Assembly (NCBI GenBank): GCA_963971225.1
Contig: OZ020267.1
Span: forward strand, 33,061,298-33,125,297
Direction: 5' to 3'
Source: Melieria omissa
Taxonomy: Eukaryota > Arthropoda > Insecta > Diptera > Ulidiidae
DNA: 64,000 nucleotides
Positions 23,836 to 35,007 of the stretch are shown in pieces (the stretch's first letter is position 1; each line of letters starts with the position of its first letter). Under the pieces are notes generated by a model. It did no database searches. It was not told where the DNA came from and saw only the letters and a program-made list of their open reading frames with translations. A program made the translations under genes and the position numbers.

Positions 23836-26432
23836 ACATTTGTCAGAAAACGTCACCAAATTATTAGAAAATAAAATATATAGAAGACACATGTCATACA
23901 AGAAAAAATCTGCGTATAGATGGAATGTTCCACAAAAAACAAGACTGCTTAAAAAACAAAACAAGTTTTTTTTTTGTTTTGCAAAATTCATTTGTTTTCC
24001 AAAATAGTCTCCCTCTGCTTAGATACAACGTTTTGCACAATCAATTAGATCACTGAACGATTTTTTGAGACCATCTGAATATCGCCTTTCGAATCGCTTC
24101 GAAATCAGGATATGATTGTTCTATTCATCGACAAATCTGCATTTTACCGATCAGAGTTTTTGGCCAAACAAAATGGATTCGCAGCGATTTTTCAAAATCA
24201 GTCATTTTGTGTGGAACAAAGTGCGCTGTCAAAATGCAATGAATTGATTTTTTGAATATATTGAATTTGATTTCCATGTGTCGCAATGACAAAATCAATG
24301 TATAAGAGTTATTTTTTTTATTTTTATTTAATGACTGAACAAATAACAGTTTTTTATTTATTTTGAAATAAAAATCATATAATAAAAATAAATAAAAAAT
24401 AAAAGTTTCTCACTTATTTTTTTATCACTGACTGATTTTTATTGATGACTTGTATAAATTAATAAAAAATAATTAATTAATAAATTATATAAAAGTCACT
24501 TACTGGTTTTTTATGACTTTTTTTTAATAAAAATCCCCAATAATTGTTATCATAGGACAACTAAAGTCAAAATCGAAAATAATTGTTATTAAAGGATTTT
24601 TTAGGTTTTTTTTTCATAAAAATCACAAAATAAAAGCTTATTGCCAAGTTTGATTCTCGAAGCGAAAATAAATGTATTGGTTTATTTCATTTAGTTGTAG
24701 GACCTCTCATTTTATTCATTCCATTTTAGTCTCTTTTTAACAGTAAAACAACTGACTTTCTCGCTGTAGAGTACGACGATTTTTTTTCCTCTCATTTGTG
24801 TGTTTCAATACTGACAGCAAACTTTCATCGAACGATTTTCGGCATTCGTTGCAAATGTGATTACCCAGGAGCCTTCACAGCGCTTCACTGTTTGCCGGTT
24901 TGCAGTTTTTTTTTCTGTTTTCTAATGAGCCGAGAAGTTGATTGCCTTGACGTCAACGTCGTTACGGTTGAAACGATTTAAAGGGTTAACGACACAATTA
25001 CTGCAAAGTGAATGCATTTAATTCAAGCTGAAATTTTCTCACAGTGTAACAAAATTGTGCGCGCATTATTATCATTTGTGATTATGCAACAAGATTGACC
25101 ATCAATCACGTTTCACCTACGCCTCCAAGTCGCGCCCGAACGCAACGCAAGTCGCCGAGCTGCGAGCGACAGCAGCTTCCGACGTTCCGTCGTCATTGCT
25201 CGACATTATCATCGCCGTAATTATAAAACTTTTCAAATTAACATTTCAACGAAGTGATAATGCAACAATGCCGACCAAAAGTGCTCAACAGTTGTGGGCA
25301 TTGTTGTTGTTGTTGTTGTTGTTATTATTGACTGCTTGCTCTTAATGTCAAAACTGTTGTTGTTTGGCACTGCGGTCGGTTCGTAGTTGTTCGTTTGTAT
25401 GCTTCTGTCGCTCATCTTCGTCTTTATGTTTATGACACTTTCTTTTATACGGAATGGCCGTGTTGTGCGGTGGCGGCGAAACGAAAACAAATACGAAACA
25501 TTCGAAATCCATTGAACCGGTCATCGTTGGTCGCACCAGCACCAGTGCACACTGGTGAAAAGTTTTTATATGAACTGAACTCTTAATTATATAGTCATCA
25601 CGTTCGGACGGCGCGAGTTGTCGGCATGTCAGCCGATTGTGCGAGAGAAATTGCGCAGTCCTGAGCGATGACGGATCGTAGAAATGCAACCGGTAACTGG
25701 TGAATTTCACCAATTTCAACCGCAAACATTCGACGTTCATACGTAATGCTGGGTCAGCGAGTGTAATGCAGCGCACTGAGACACTCGAGCGGCGATGATG
25801 CGCTAATTGCGGGCGTGAATGACAAAAGTTGACAAAGCGCTGACTGCGACTGGCCGCGGAAACGGGGGCAATGTCATGAAAAGTGAACGCAACGGAAGCG
25901 AAGCGCTTCTCGAAGGCGAAAGTAAAGTTTGCGGTTAGTGACTCGTCATCAGTGCTGGCAAAAACGACTAAAGTCGAGATAGTTTTTGTGTGAAAATCTG
26001 GATTGCATACCGAAAAAATAATCGCTTTGCAATATTAAAGATATTCATAAAATCCTCCTCTTTCATCTCTAATTTTCCTACTATATTTTTGTCTTCTACT
26101 TTTAGATGTAAGGTTAAATATATTATTATTGTTATTAGATTTAAGTTTTGCTTTCATTCCTGTAAAATTTATTAATGATTGATGTGCATTTAAAAGACTT
26201 AGTTCTTATATTGTACAGATGTGTAACTTTTTTCTAAATAAATAAATAAAATAAATAAATAAATAAACAGATAACATGTGGTTGATAATTGTTGTAAGTA
26301 TTTTAAGTAATACACAAATTTAGGGCGCGGCAATCTGGCGATTTACCTCGGACGTCATAAAAGCTTTGTCCGCCACCACGTACGATTCGAACTTATATGT
26401 GGAGCACATAACGGTTATAACTGTCATATACA
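23836..26432. other. No gene seen; low-complexity DNA then GC-richer unique patch
   Basis: Positions 24290-24620 are extremely AT-rich with AATAAA-like runs. A GTT run sits at 25301-25322 and an AAATA run at 26240-26265. Positions 25100-25960 are richer in GC and CpG and look unique, with overlapping open frames up to 142 codons that show no recognisable domain. This could be regulatory DNA. Confidence 0.4.
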
Positions 26433-26438
26433 TAGATA

Positions 26439-27220
26439 CCCAGTAGGAAAGTGGCACCTTACGTAATTCATTACAGCATACTTACTTTTCATCCGGTAAG
26501 CATTCCAACTTCCTTGCCAAACGCCCATTACGTTTGTACAGAGCATGGCCGCCGCATCATGCATGATTTAGTAAAGTACAAATGGTATCATAGCAAAATT
26601 TTTCGGAATTGTTCGGCTTCCCATAAATGTACTTTACTTAGTAATGTGGCGGTATGAAGGAAAACGTAAGGGGACCGTAATGTGCTGTTGGAATGGGCTT
26701 AAAATGATAAAAAATAAAATGACCTACTCCGTTTGTGCCTTACTCGCTACGGATAATGTAAGCACTGCTGATTTCTTCACTTACGATGGAAGGTAGACGT
26801 AATCATGTGAATAGCGATGGAATTAGACGAGTGTTTAAAAACAGCCTCCGCTGGGAGTTGAACATGGGCCTCTGGAATGAAGAGTCAACGAGCTACCCTC
26901 TGGACTACCGAGGCCAACTTATTATGCTTGTAAAATCACGTCTTTCTTTTAGATTCGTTCTACTTAAATGTACATACCACGTTCATTACAAAGTAAAGTG
27001 CACTTGGAAATGACGATACGAACAATCATTCGGGTTTTAAATTTACTTTTTTTGCACTTCTGGTGCCTTCTTGTTTGCTTTCTTACCGTAAGCTACAACC
27101 GGAGGTACTCGGAACGTACCTTACTGACACCTTACTTTCGGTAGCATGCCGTTTCCACCTCCAGAAGGTGGAGGAAAACATGCATTATTCTGGTAAGCAC
27201 CTTACCATTTTCCTACTGGG
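26439..27220. mobile_element. Inverted-repeat element, 782 bp, with TAGATA flanks
   Basis: The left end is CCCAGTAGGAAAGTGGCACC and the right end is the near reverse complement CCATTTTCCTACTGGG. TAGATA flanks both sides (26433-26438 and 27221-27226), consistent with a 6-bp target duplication. Its interior carries a tRNA-like sequence on the minus strand. No transposase is recognised. The superfamily is unresolved. Confidence 0.6.
26843..26914 (-). repeat. tRNA-like sequence (degenerate SINE head)
   Basis: Read on the minus strand it starts GCCTCGGTAGTCCAGAGGG, has an A-box-like TAGTCCAGAGGGTAGC, a CTTCATT anticodon-loop-like segment and GTTCAACTCCC in place of the B box, and ends CGGAGGC, which pairs 6 of 7 with the start. 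The layout is like the SINE head at 31152 and like elongator tRNA-Met, but the T-arm no longer pairs, so it is unlikely to be a working tRNA. Confidence 0.5.
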
Positions 27221-27226
27221 TAGATA

Positions 27227-30013
27227 CATAAAGAAACAAATACAATACCTCACAATATTCCAAGTTGAAAGCAAAAAATTGGGTATTTAAAGGATTTTAT
27301 GATCTTTGTTTCTGACGTGAAAGTTTGAATTTTTCAATTGCTCATTGCTTTCAATGTCGTTTTTGGAACCTATTGTAATAAACTAATAAAATATTTACAT
27401 AATTTGTGGAAATTTGTATTTGTTTTCATGTGAGTATGCTATATTGCGATACCAACCGCTCGCAGGGCTCTGGATGCAATTTTAATTACATCAAAAACTT
27501 TTCTGAGCTGCAACAAATCTCTCAGCAAAATTTTCCGGTGGCTTTATATTCATGTATGCTGTGCCTGGACAGATCATATTCAAGGAAATTGATCCATATT
27601 TTGGGCCTGAAAGTTTAGTCAAAAACCAACAAGTTTCCTCTTTTATTTGGTTTTGCAAATCTTCATCATTACTGCAAATATTTTAAACAAATCCTTTGAA
27701 ATGTGTATCTCCTCAAAATTGTAAGGGAGAGGGCTGGGTTGTGAACCGGGTTTTGTTTTTTGGCTTTAACTTTTCTTAGAGTAAAGATATCGAAAAATCG
27801 AAGAAAGCGTTGGAAAGGTAAATATAAAACGAAACTTTTTTTACTATCCTTTTAAGAGGACATCCCATTAGAAAATGCCCAACTGATGCCAAGTTGTCAT
27901 GAATGACTTCTACTTTCACGCTTATAATGTCTTTCATTTGAAGTGCTTATCATTTTATCATTTCAGAGAGCTAATTTCAAAACTATCTGATAAAAAAATC
28001 GTTAATATGTTCTTCTTTGCTTGAAATTAAATTTGTCTCAATGAAAAACCTTTCACTGGCGAAATTTCTGAATACGTTTTCCTCCAATGCCAACGCTGTG
28101 ATTTACAAGGTTCGCGCTCCGATTTTCTGATCGCATATCAGTGGCAAACATTTGCAACTTCGCCGGTAATTGTAACGAAAACCAGCAGCCGCAACGAAGT
28201 AATCGATCTTTGGCAGCGATAAATTAAAAACCGCAACACCAAACCGAGTGTTGATCAAAATCCCACTTCTCCAACCATTCGGCAGTGCATTGTGAATCAA
28301 ACAAATGAGACGATGAGTCTGAAATCGTCGAAACAGCGGCGCAGTGACACGATGAACGAAATTAAACGCTAATCACTCTTGTGATTTGTTTCGTTCGCTC
28401 ACTGTTGCTGGCGCTGGCCATGTCCAACGGTGGTGACGCTGTTGTTGTTATTGCGATTTCTTGTAAGCGATATAGTTGAGCGTTTGCCATTTGTGTACAC
28501 GAACGGCCGCTTTCCTTCTGCTTCCTTCGTTTGATTATTGCGGTGCAATCGACAATAAAGTGCAGTGAGGAGGTCGGCTTGAAATGAGACTGAATGGTGA
28601 AATGAAATTTCATTTCAATCGCTGCAACATGAAGGGGTCTTCTTACGGTGGCAGCCGGCAGTCGCATCAGCAGTTCAAGCAAAAGTGATTGGTGGCAACA
28701 TCAGGGAAAATGTTTTATGTCAGCGTAGTTTTTTTGAGCGTTTTTTCATGTTCGCTGTTTTGGTACACTTTTACGACAAAAGAAGCCGAATACAACTGCA
28801 AGTTGCGGTTCGTTGTGGCAGCTGTTGCCGCTGCTGCTGCATGTGTGCGCAGCATTTCGAGCAGCAACACTTGTAGAGTTGGTTGTTGCCGGCTGTCAGT
28901 GCGCTTTGTTGTTGGCCCCAGCTGTTCATGTGTCAGTACAAGTGCTGCTGAAAACGAATGAATGTGGCAACGATGCTGACGCTGCGTGCGGAGGACACAT
29001 GGAATGACTTTTTGTTTAGCAAACTTTCATCTCGTTTCGATGTTTTATATTTGACATGCATTGTGTAAACTATTGGCGGAGAAACTATAAAGTGTGACTC
29101 TGCAAAATTTCCTTAGCAATTTGAGAGGTTAAACGATGTTGGAGCTCTTTACATTTCTATGTAATAATAGAAATGCAACAAAGCAAATTAAAATAGCAGC
29201 ACTTGTGCAGCAGAATGTGGGCGTGTGAGTGAAGATAATTTAATCTGAATTATTAAATTAACTGACTTTAAATGACTGAGTGTTTAAATCCTGACTTGGT
29301 CCTTCAATTTCGTCACTTTTCAAATTGTTCCCTCCAGCATTACTTAGTCAAAGGGTTTAGCTTTGGGCAAACTACTATCCTTCTCAGTAACAATGAGCCG
29401 TTCGCATCGGACTTTCATATCCAGCAGTTAGTTCACACTAAGAAAATTTCCAAAATAAGTTCAGTAAAGACACCAACGATTGGCTAATCTGCCATTCTGG
29501 CAGAACTTCAATCGACTAACGTAACCAACACATTAACCATTAACTTTAATTTCCAGAATTTTAAAAGTAACGTAAACCCAGAAGAGTGACTGCCAAAAAT
29601 TTTGTTTAAAAAGTACAAAAACTGTCTAAAGTGTTAAATTTATAAATGCAATATAATTCTACCATTCCATTAGAGGATTACACAAAATAATGTAATTGAA
29701 AATATTTTGGATTTATCACCCTTTGAAATCGTTAGTGAGACGGTGAGGCTCAGTTCTGCGAATTAGCGTTAACCTTGTTGAGGCCCTATGATCCCGATTT
29801 GAACAAGAAAAAAAAACTTACTTTATTGTTGGAATGTAGAATGCCAAGGGTGAAATTTGCATTCGCTCAATTTCAAATGACCCCAAACTGCTTAACACTT
29901 AACTGGTCAACACTTAATCGCAAAAGAATCAAAGAACTGTTTCGCAGTTTCAGTTGACCCTGTCCTATCAAAAATTGCATATTAACTAAATCAATCGTAA
30001 TCAAATACTTATA
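27227..30013. other. No gene seen; mixed unique DNA
   Basis: Positions 28100-29000 are GC-richer, with GCTGCTGC/GTTGTTGTT strings and overlapping open frames of 60-106 codons on both strands. None has a convincing start, splice sites or domain. Possibly regulatory. Confidence 0.35.
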
Positions 30014-30250
30014 TAGTGGTGTCTGGATATAGTGAACTAATTATTGCAAGGTCTGTTCACTGTATTACGGGGTTTCACTATATCAAGGTTAACATTTTTG
30101 TTCAAAAACTCGTTTTATTTGCTCAAAATACAATTTTTGTTTTTTGCTTGAAAATTTTTTCTATATTTAGAGGCTCGATGCCAAAATTTGGGTGTTCACT
30201 ATTTCGAGGTGTTCACTATATAGGGGGTTCACTATACCCAGACACGACTG
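30014..30250 (-). mobile_element. pogo-like miniature element, 237 bp, inverted copy
   Basis: The left end is TAGTGGTGTCTGGATATAGT and the right end TATACCCAGACACGACTG, flanked by TA on each side. It is the reverse complement of the element at 22235-22472 along its whole length, with scattered differences. Confidence 0.75.
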
Positions 30251-30292
30251 TATTCAATTATAATTTTTATAACATTTGTAAATAAATTGTAA

Positions 30293-30450
30293 ATTTTGCC
30301 CAAAAATTCTTCTATCATTCGCGAAACGGCCCAAACACTGCCAACAAACGTTTTCAATTCAATCGTCAAAGTTTTGCCCAAAAATTCTTCTATCATTCGC
30401 GAAACGGCCCAAACACTGCCAACAAACGTTTTCAATTCAATTTGCCATTT
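30293..30450 (+). repeat. Perfect 78-bp tandem duplication
   Basis: The block starting GCCCAAAAATTCTTCTATCA at 30298 recurs without visible change at 30376 and runs through CACTGCCAACAAACG to TTCAATTCAAT. The identity suggests a recent duplication. The sequence itself is not recognised. Confidence 0.9.
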
Positions 30451-31144
30451 GCACCAGAATTGAAACACCCATAAGAAAAAACATAGCAGACCAACTGTTG
30501 CCAGTAAGAAGTCATCAAAATGCAACACTGTCGATTTTTGTTTTGTACTCGTACAGCATCACTGTCAGCCAACAAGTGAAAGTTGTTAACATCCGCTGCT
30601 CTCGTCAACGTTCTGGCACTCTTTTGCAGCGACTCTTCCCAAGTGACTTTGCTGCGCTCTTCGGCTTCTTCGAATCAAATGAAATATTGAACAATTTCAT
30701 TGCCGCTCAAGCTTGTTAATCTGCTAAAGATTTTTGTAATGAATCACACGTTCGGTGCTCTGAGCCACTCGCGATCGTGAATTGATTTTGTTTTAATCAT
30801 TTTTGTTGTTGCCTTTTGGTATGCATTATGTTTTTGTGTGTGTGCGTTGATGTTTTGGTTTTTATTGTTATTGAACATTTGAGTAAAACCATTCAAAAAC
30901 GTTTCCATTTTCTCGATAAGATTTCGTTATTGAATTTTGCGCTGCGCAGTTGTTCACTTAAGCGTGTTGTTGTTGTTGTTGTTGTCAATTTGTCACAGTT
31001 TCGCTAAAACACTTGTTGTGTCATGCTTTATGTTTTACTGCACACTACTGTCCGACCGAATAGTCGTCTTCAGCTTCGGTATTTGGCCAATTTTTGAATC
31101 TTTGACTTTGGCCAAAATAGCCAAATACTTTAGCCGAAGGTTTT

Positions 31145-31554
31145 TTTGGCCGGCCTCGATAGTCAAGCGGGTAGCGCGCTGGCTTCTCATACCGAAGGCT
31201 CCAGGTTCGATTCCTGGCTCGGGCTGGTGAAACACTCGTCTACTTCTATCGCTATCCACATGAAGGGAATGAGAATTACAAGAATCGCACAAGTGCGCTC
31301 TTGGCAGGCAATGGCAAAACCTCCAAGTGTGAACGAAAAACTGCCAATCGCCGTTCGGATTCGGCGTTAAACTGTAGGTCCCCTCCCCCCCTTTCCCCAT
31401 CCGCTTGTAATGTGTGCTGTAACATATGTTCGCAAAAACAGTGTTGCATACACAGTTCAAAAACGGGTGAAATATGTGGTATCACAATGGGCCTTTCAGG
31501 CCTCCGAGTGTGTCTCTCATAGAGGCAGCCACCGCAACCTAACCTAACCTAACC
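31145..31554 (+). mobile_element. tRNA-derived SINE, about 410 bp, with 15-bp target duplication
   Basis: The head (31152-31224) has an A-box-like TAGTCAAGCGGGTAGCGC and a perfect B box GGTTCGATTCC, and resembles elongator tRNA-Met (CTCATAC at the anticodon loop). The body includes GGCAATGGCAAAACCTCC, GCCGTTCGGATTCGGCG and an imperfect hairpin near 31400-31470. The 3' part reads GTATCACAATGGGCC, CCGAGTGTGTCTC and ends AACCTAACCTAACCTAACC. TTAGCCGAAGGTTTT flanks it exactly on both sides (31130-31144 and 31555-31569). The tail is shared with the LINE at 35008. Confidence 0.85.
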
Positions 31555-31607
31555 TTAGCCGAAGGTTTTCGCCCTGTAATGCAAGTTAATTTGCTTTGTT
31601 TCGAAAT

Positions 31608-31923
31608 GTTTTATCAAATATGGGGTTTGGCGATTCATTAAAATAATTTGTAATTAGGAAATGTAAGACTATTTTTGGTATTTTTTTACCAATATATATA
31701 TTTATTTACACAGTGCGACAATTATATATTAAAACTCTAACCATATCTCAGCAACCAAGCTAAGTGTTTTATTAAATATGGGGTTCGGTGATTAATAAAA
31801 ATAATCTGTAATTAGGAAATCTAAGACTGTTTTTGGTTTTTGTTTTGCCAATATATATATTTTTTTATACAGTGTGACAATTATGTATTGAGACTCTAAC
31901 CATATCTCAGCAACCAAGCGCGC
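31608..31923 (+). repeat. Tandem duplication of about 158 bp over the mariner left end
   Basis: A block starting at 31608 (ATATGGGGTTTGGCGATT) recurs from 31766 (ATATGGGGTTCGGTGATT) with about 10% differences. Each copy contains one copy of the mariner inverted repeat (ACAGTGCGACAATTAT at 31710; ACAGTGTGACAATTAT at 31869). So the mariner has two left ends. Confidence 0.8.
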
Positions 31924-33137
31924 CATCTATGTGCGAGCACAAAGCTTCAACCTTTCTCTACTAACTGTCAAAATTTCATTACATTTGGTTGACATTAAAT
32001 ATTTATTAAAATTCATTTTGCAAAACACGTTTTCGTTTGATGTTGAAATTTTAACATGAACCAAAGAGCGGTCATTAAATTCCACGCAAAAATTGGTAAA
32101 AGTTCATCAGAAGCATTCCGAATGATGCAGCAAGCGTATGGCGAGGCTTGTTTATCAAGATCAAATATTTTTTATGGCATAAACGTTTTGTGGATGGCAG
32201 AGTATCGCTGGAAGATGAAATAAAAGAAGGAAGGCCAATTTCAGTTCGGACGCGGTAAATGATCCAGAAAGTTTGTGATTTTATTGCAGAAGACCGCAAT
32301 GCTTCACTGAAAATGATGGAAGAGGCCTTAAACATCAACAGAGAAACTATTCGACTCATTCTTTACGAAGATTTGTGCAAAACAAAGGTCTGCGCAAAAT
32401 TTGTTCCACACACATTGAACGAGGAGCAAAAATTAATGAGTCAGTCATGTTAGAGACTTCCTGAAAACAATTGTTACGGGTGATGAAACATGGTGTTTCC
32501 AATACGATCCAGAAACCAAGCGTCAAGGTGCGGAATGGAAATCAAAAAACTCACCACAAGCCAAAAAAAAAAGGAAAGGTCCATCAAAAATCAAAACAAT
32601 GCTCATCACATTCTTCGGTAGCAAAGAAATTATCCACAAAAAAGTTGTTCCAACTGGTCAAACAGTTACTGCCGCATATAACCTCGAACTTTCGAAGCGT
32701 TTGATGGCCAGAATTCGTCGTATTCGATCAGAATACCGCGATCCAAAAAGTTGGTCTCTGTTGCACGATAATGCACCGAGTCACACAGCGTTCATTGTTC
32801 GTCAATTTTTGGCTCGGAATTAGGTCTGTGTGTTGAATCATCCGCCGTATTCACTTGATTTGGCACCGTGCGACTTCTCTTTGTTCCCGAAACTGAAATT
32901 GAAGTATAAAGGATGCTTTTTTGATAACATTCAGACCATACAACGCGCTTCGACGAGGGCACTGGAGGAAATCCCGAAAAATTAGCTGGAACACGTTTGA
33001 ATCACTAATAAATCGATGGAACAAGTGTATTGAATCAGGATGAGAATATTTCGAATAAATATACCGAAAAATTTGCAGATATCGTGTTTTAATTGTGTTT
33101 TCTAGAGGCAGTCTTAATACATAATTGTCGCACTGTG
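31709..33137 (+). mobile_element. Nearly full-length mariner element, D34D type, inactive
   Basis: The right end AATTGTCGCACTGTG at 33123-33137 is inverted relative to the left end CACAGTGCGACAATT at 31709, each next to TA. The transposase reading starts with ATG at 32056 (MNQRAVIKFHAKIGKSSSEA), with a helix-turn-helix region, then VTGDETWCFQYDPETK, SLLHDNAPSHTA and YSLDLAPCDFSLF. The spacing from the Asp of HDN to the Asp of APCD is 34 residues, counting through a stop. At least two frameshifts (near 32180 and 32450) and stops at 32256 and 32821 disable it. Confidence 0.85.
32056..33058 (+). pseudogene. Mariner transposase pseudogene
   Basis: This is the coding part of the mariner element. 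It would cut and paste the element by binding its inverted repeats and using three aspartates for DNA strand transfer. The three catalytic Asp codons are intact in sequence but lie in frames separated by frameshifts and in-frame stops, so no full protein is predicted. The C-terminal part (after about 32960) has further stops. Confidence 0.85.
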
Positions 33138-33711
33138 TATATTCTTTTATTAATTCTTAAGTGAAATAGATAAATGAATAGAAAAAGAATGCCTAAATTA
33201 GTTCAGTCGTTTTTTATTAGTATTCAACTTTGGCTTCTGGCTTCGGCCGAATATTCTGCTGTTGCTTCGGCCTCGACCAAAAATCCACCTTCGGTCGTAC
33301 ACTACTGCATACATATTTGCTGTGCGTTGTTGTTGTTTGGAATTTACTTTGCTTTCAATTTCAGGTTTATTGCTTTTCTATTGTTTTTTATTTAGTTTTA
33401 TTTTTGCCTTTTCTTTTGATTTTTTTGTTGTGTTATTGTTGCTGCCAATGTTTTTAATGTGTGGCTTCTCGGTGGCAGCAAAGTAATTATTTGTTGTTTT
33501 TGTTATTGGCATCTCTGTCTTGGTGCATGTACGAGTACGTACTTTGTCTACAATTTGCAGTCAAGTGGATTTTGTTTACGTTTTCATTTTAATTGTTGAG
33601 TTCATGGCGCGTGGAGTGGAAAATGCTGGTTAATTTCTTTTGTCTTTTTTGCCTGCAGCAGATTTCGAATCTTGTTCTAGTCTTATTAGTGCAACCATAC
33701 ACTGAGTGGAG

Positions 33712-33960
33712 CAGTGACGCACACAAGATTTCAATTTGGTTGGAAAGGGGGGAGGAGTGTGGTTGCGTACAATATTTGAGCCCAATACCAATTGAAACCA
33801 TATTTGGGACCAGACATTTTTGTATTTTCAATTTTTTGTATTTGTATTTTCATCTTAGATGGCATTGGAAAGATAGCACAAAAAAACTTCTCAGACAGAT
33901 TTGTGTTTGGTTGACTCAGACTTGTTTGAGCGCGCGTCAAAGATGGACACCAACCATATT
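33712..33960. mobile_element. Fragment related to the CAGTG hAT-type family
   Basis: The start CAGTGACGCACACAAGATTT and the downstream TTGAAACCATATTTGGGACC match, in reverse complement, the element at 4968-5113. Degenerate relatives begin near 39212 and 44605 (ACAACTTTTGAG, GAAACCATATTTTG). I could not find a matching right end here. Confidence 0.45.
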
Positions 33961-34087
33961 TTATAGTTGTTCAAAATCGCAACAATTTATCGAACAAAAC
34001 GGTGCATATTTAACCTAAACGGGATCATAACAACTATGCCAGAAGAAGCCTTCAATTCAAAGCCTTCAGGCAAATTTCATTCTTTTA

Positions 34088-34972
34088 ACTGCTCCTAAGA
34101 ACGAAATTCAACGAATGAAATTCAGCAGTGATAAAAAAATTGTACACACTTTGAATAAAAATCATACATGGACCCAAAAAAGGGTAGCAAAACATGTGGG
34201 TGTCGGTGTTGCAACGGTGAAAAGGGGTTGTCCAAGAGTTTAAGGAACACCTCTCTGTTGAGAGAGCTTCAGGTTCTGGGCGAAAGGCTGGGGCTGCCAA
34301 CGAAAATTTTGCCAATGCAGTGAAGGCGCATTTTAAGAAAAATCCGAATGCATCCGTCTGTGATACAGCATCCATAGTGGGAGTATCAAAAAGTTTCGTC
34401 CATAAAAGTAAAATAATGCTCAACTCAAATCATATAGAGTGCAGAAAGTTTCGGATAGGAGCGAAGGCAAGGCAAATGAGTTGTATGAGTTTTACGTTGC
34501 TGCAGCTAAAGGAGCTGTTTCTAAAAAATTTAAAACAGAACAAATTTCCAAATTCCCAAAAAAGTTCCTTGTATGGCAGGCAATTTGTACCTGTTGAAGA
34601 AGAAGCGAAATTTTTTTTTACAACAAGCTCAATCAACCAAGAAGTTTACATCAGGAAATTTACATTGGTTTTTGCCATTTTTAAGAAGCCACAATGTTTC
34701 TACTTTTCTTTGGCCAGATTTAGCCACATCCCACTATTCCAGAGTCAATATTGTACCCCAAAAATGCAACCCACCAAATTGTCCACAACTACGTCCCATT
34801 GAAAGGTATTGGACAATAATAAAGCGGAACCTTAAAAAACAAAAATGTGGTCTAAATTGAAAATCAGTTCAAAAGAAAATTGAAGCAGTCCGCTGAAAAG
34901 ATCGTAGAATCAACAGTGCAAGACATGATGGAAGGAGTAAATGGAAAGTTTCGGGCCCTTTTTAGAAAATAA
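34088..34972 (+). mobile_element. Decayed Tc1/mariner-superfamily transposon
   Basis: Broken + strand frames read HTWTQKRVAKHVGVGVATVK (helix-turn-helix), NPNASVCDTASIVGVSKSFV (second helix-turn-helix), FWPDLATSHYS (second catalytic Asp) and NPPNCPQLRPIERYW (third acidic residue, here Glu). This is an IS630/Tc1/mariner transposase layout. Frameshifts and a deletion between the last two motifs make it inactive. It may be of the DD41D (rosa-like) type, but the deletion prevents me from counting the spacing. Confidence 0.65.
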
Positions 34973-35007
34973 TCAGTTTGCTTTTTTTTGCATTGTATCC
35001 TATTACT

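Larger units (their letters stand above)
31042..33307. mobile_element. Older inverted-repeat element hosting a SINE and a mariner
   Basis: The left edge CACTACTGTCCGACCGAAT and the right edge TTCGGTCGTACACTACTG are inverted relative to each other, 12 of 15 positions matching from the CACTACTG/CAGTAGTG end. Remnants of its body rich in CTTCGGC lie at 31051-31140 and 33225-33299. Between them lie a SINE (31145) and a mariner (31709). The family is related to the fold-back at 15247. Confidence 0.5.

Noticed and set aside
25300..26265. GTT and AAATA runs as structured repeats
   Set aside because: Short common microsatellites of a kind scattered through AT-rich insect DNA; noted only in the interval description.
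31152..31224. Working tRNA gene
   Set aside because: B box is perfect but the anticodon stem is mispaired and it is the head of a SINE with retroposon tail and target duplication.
31530..31554. AACCT repeats as insect telomere sequence
   Set aside because: Only a few units, always at the 3' end of SINE/LINE copies with target duplications; the insect telomere repeat would also be expected in long arrays.
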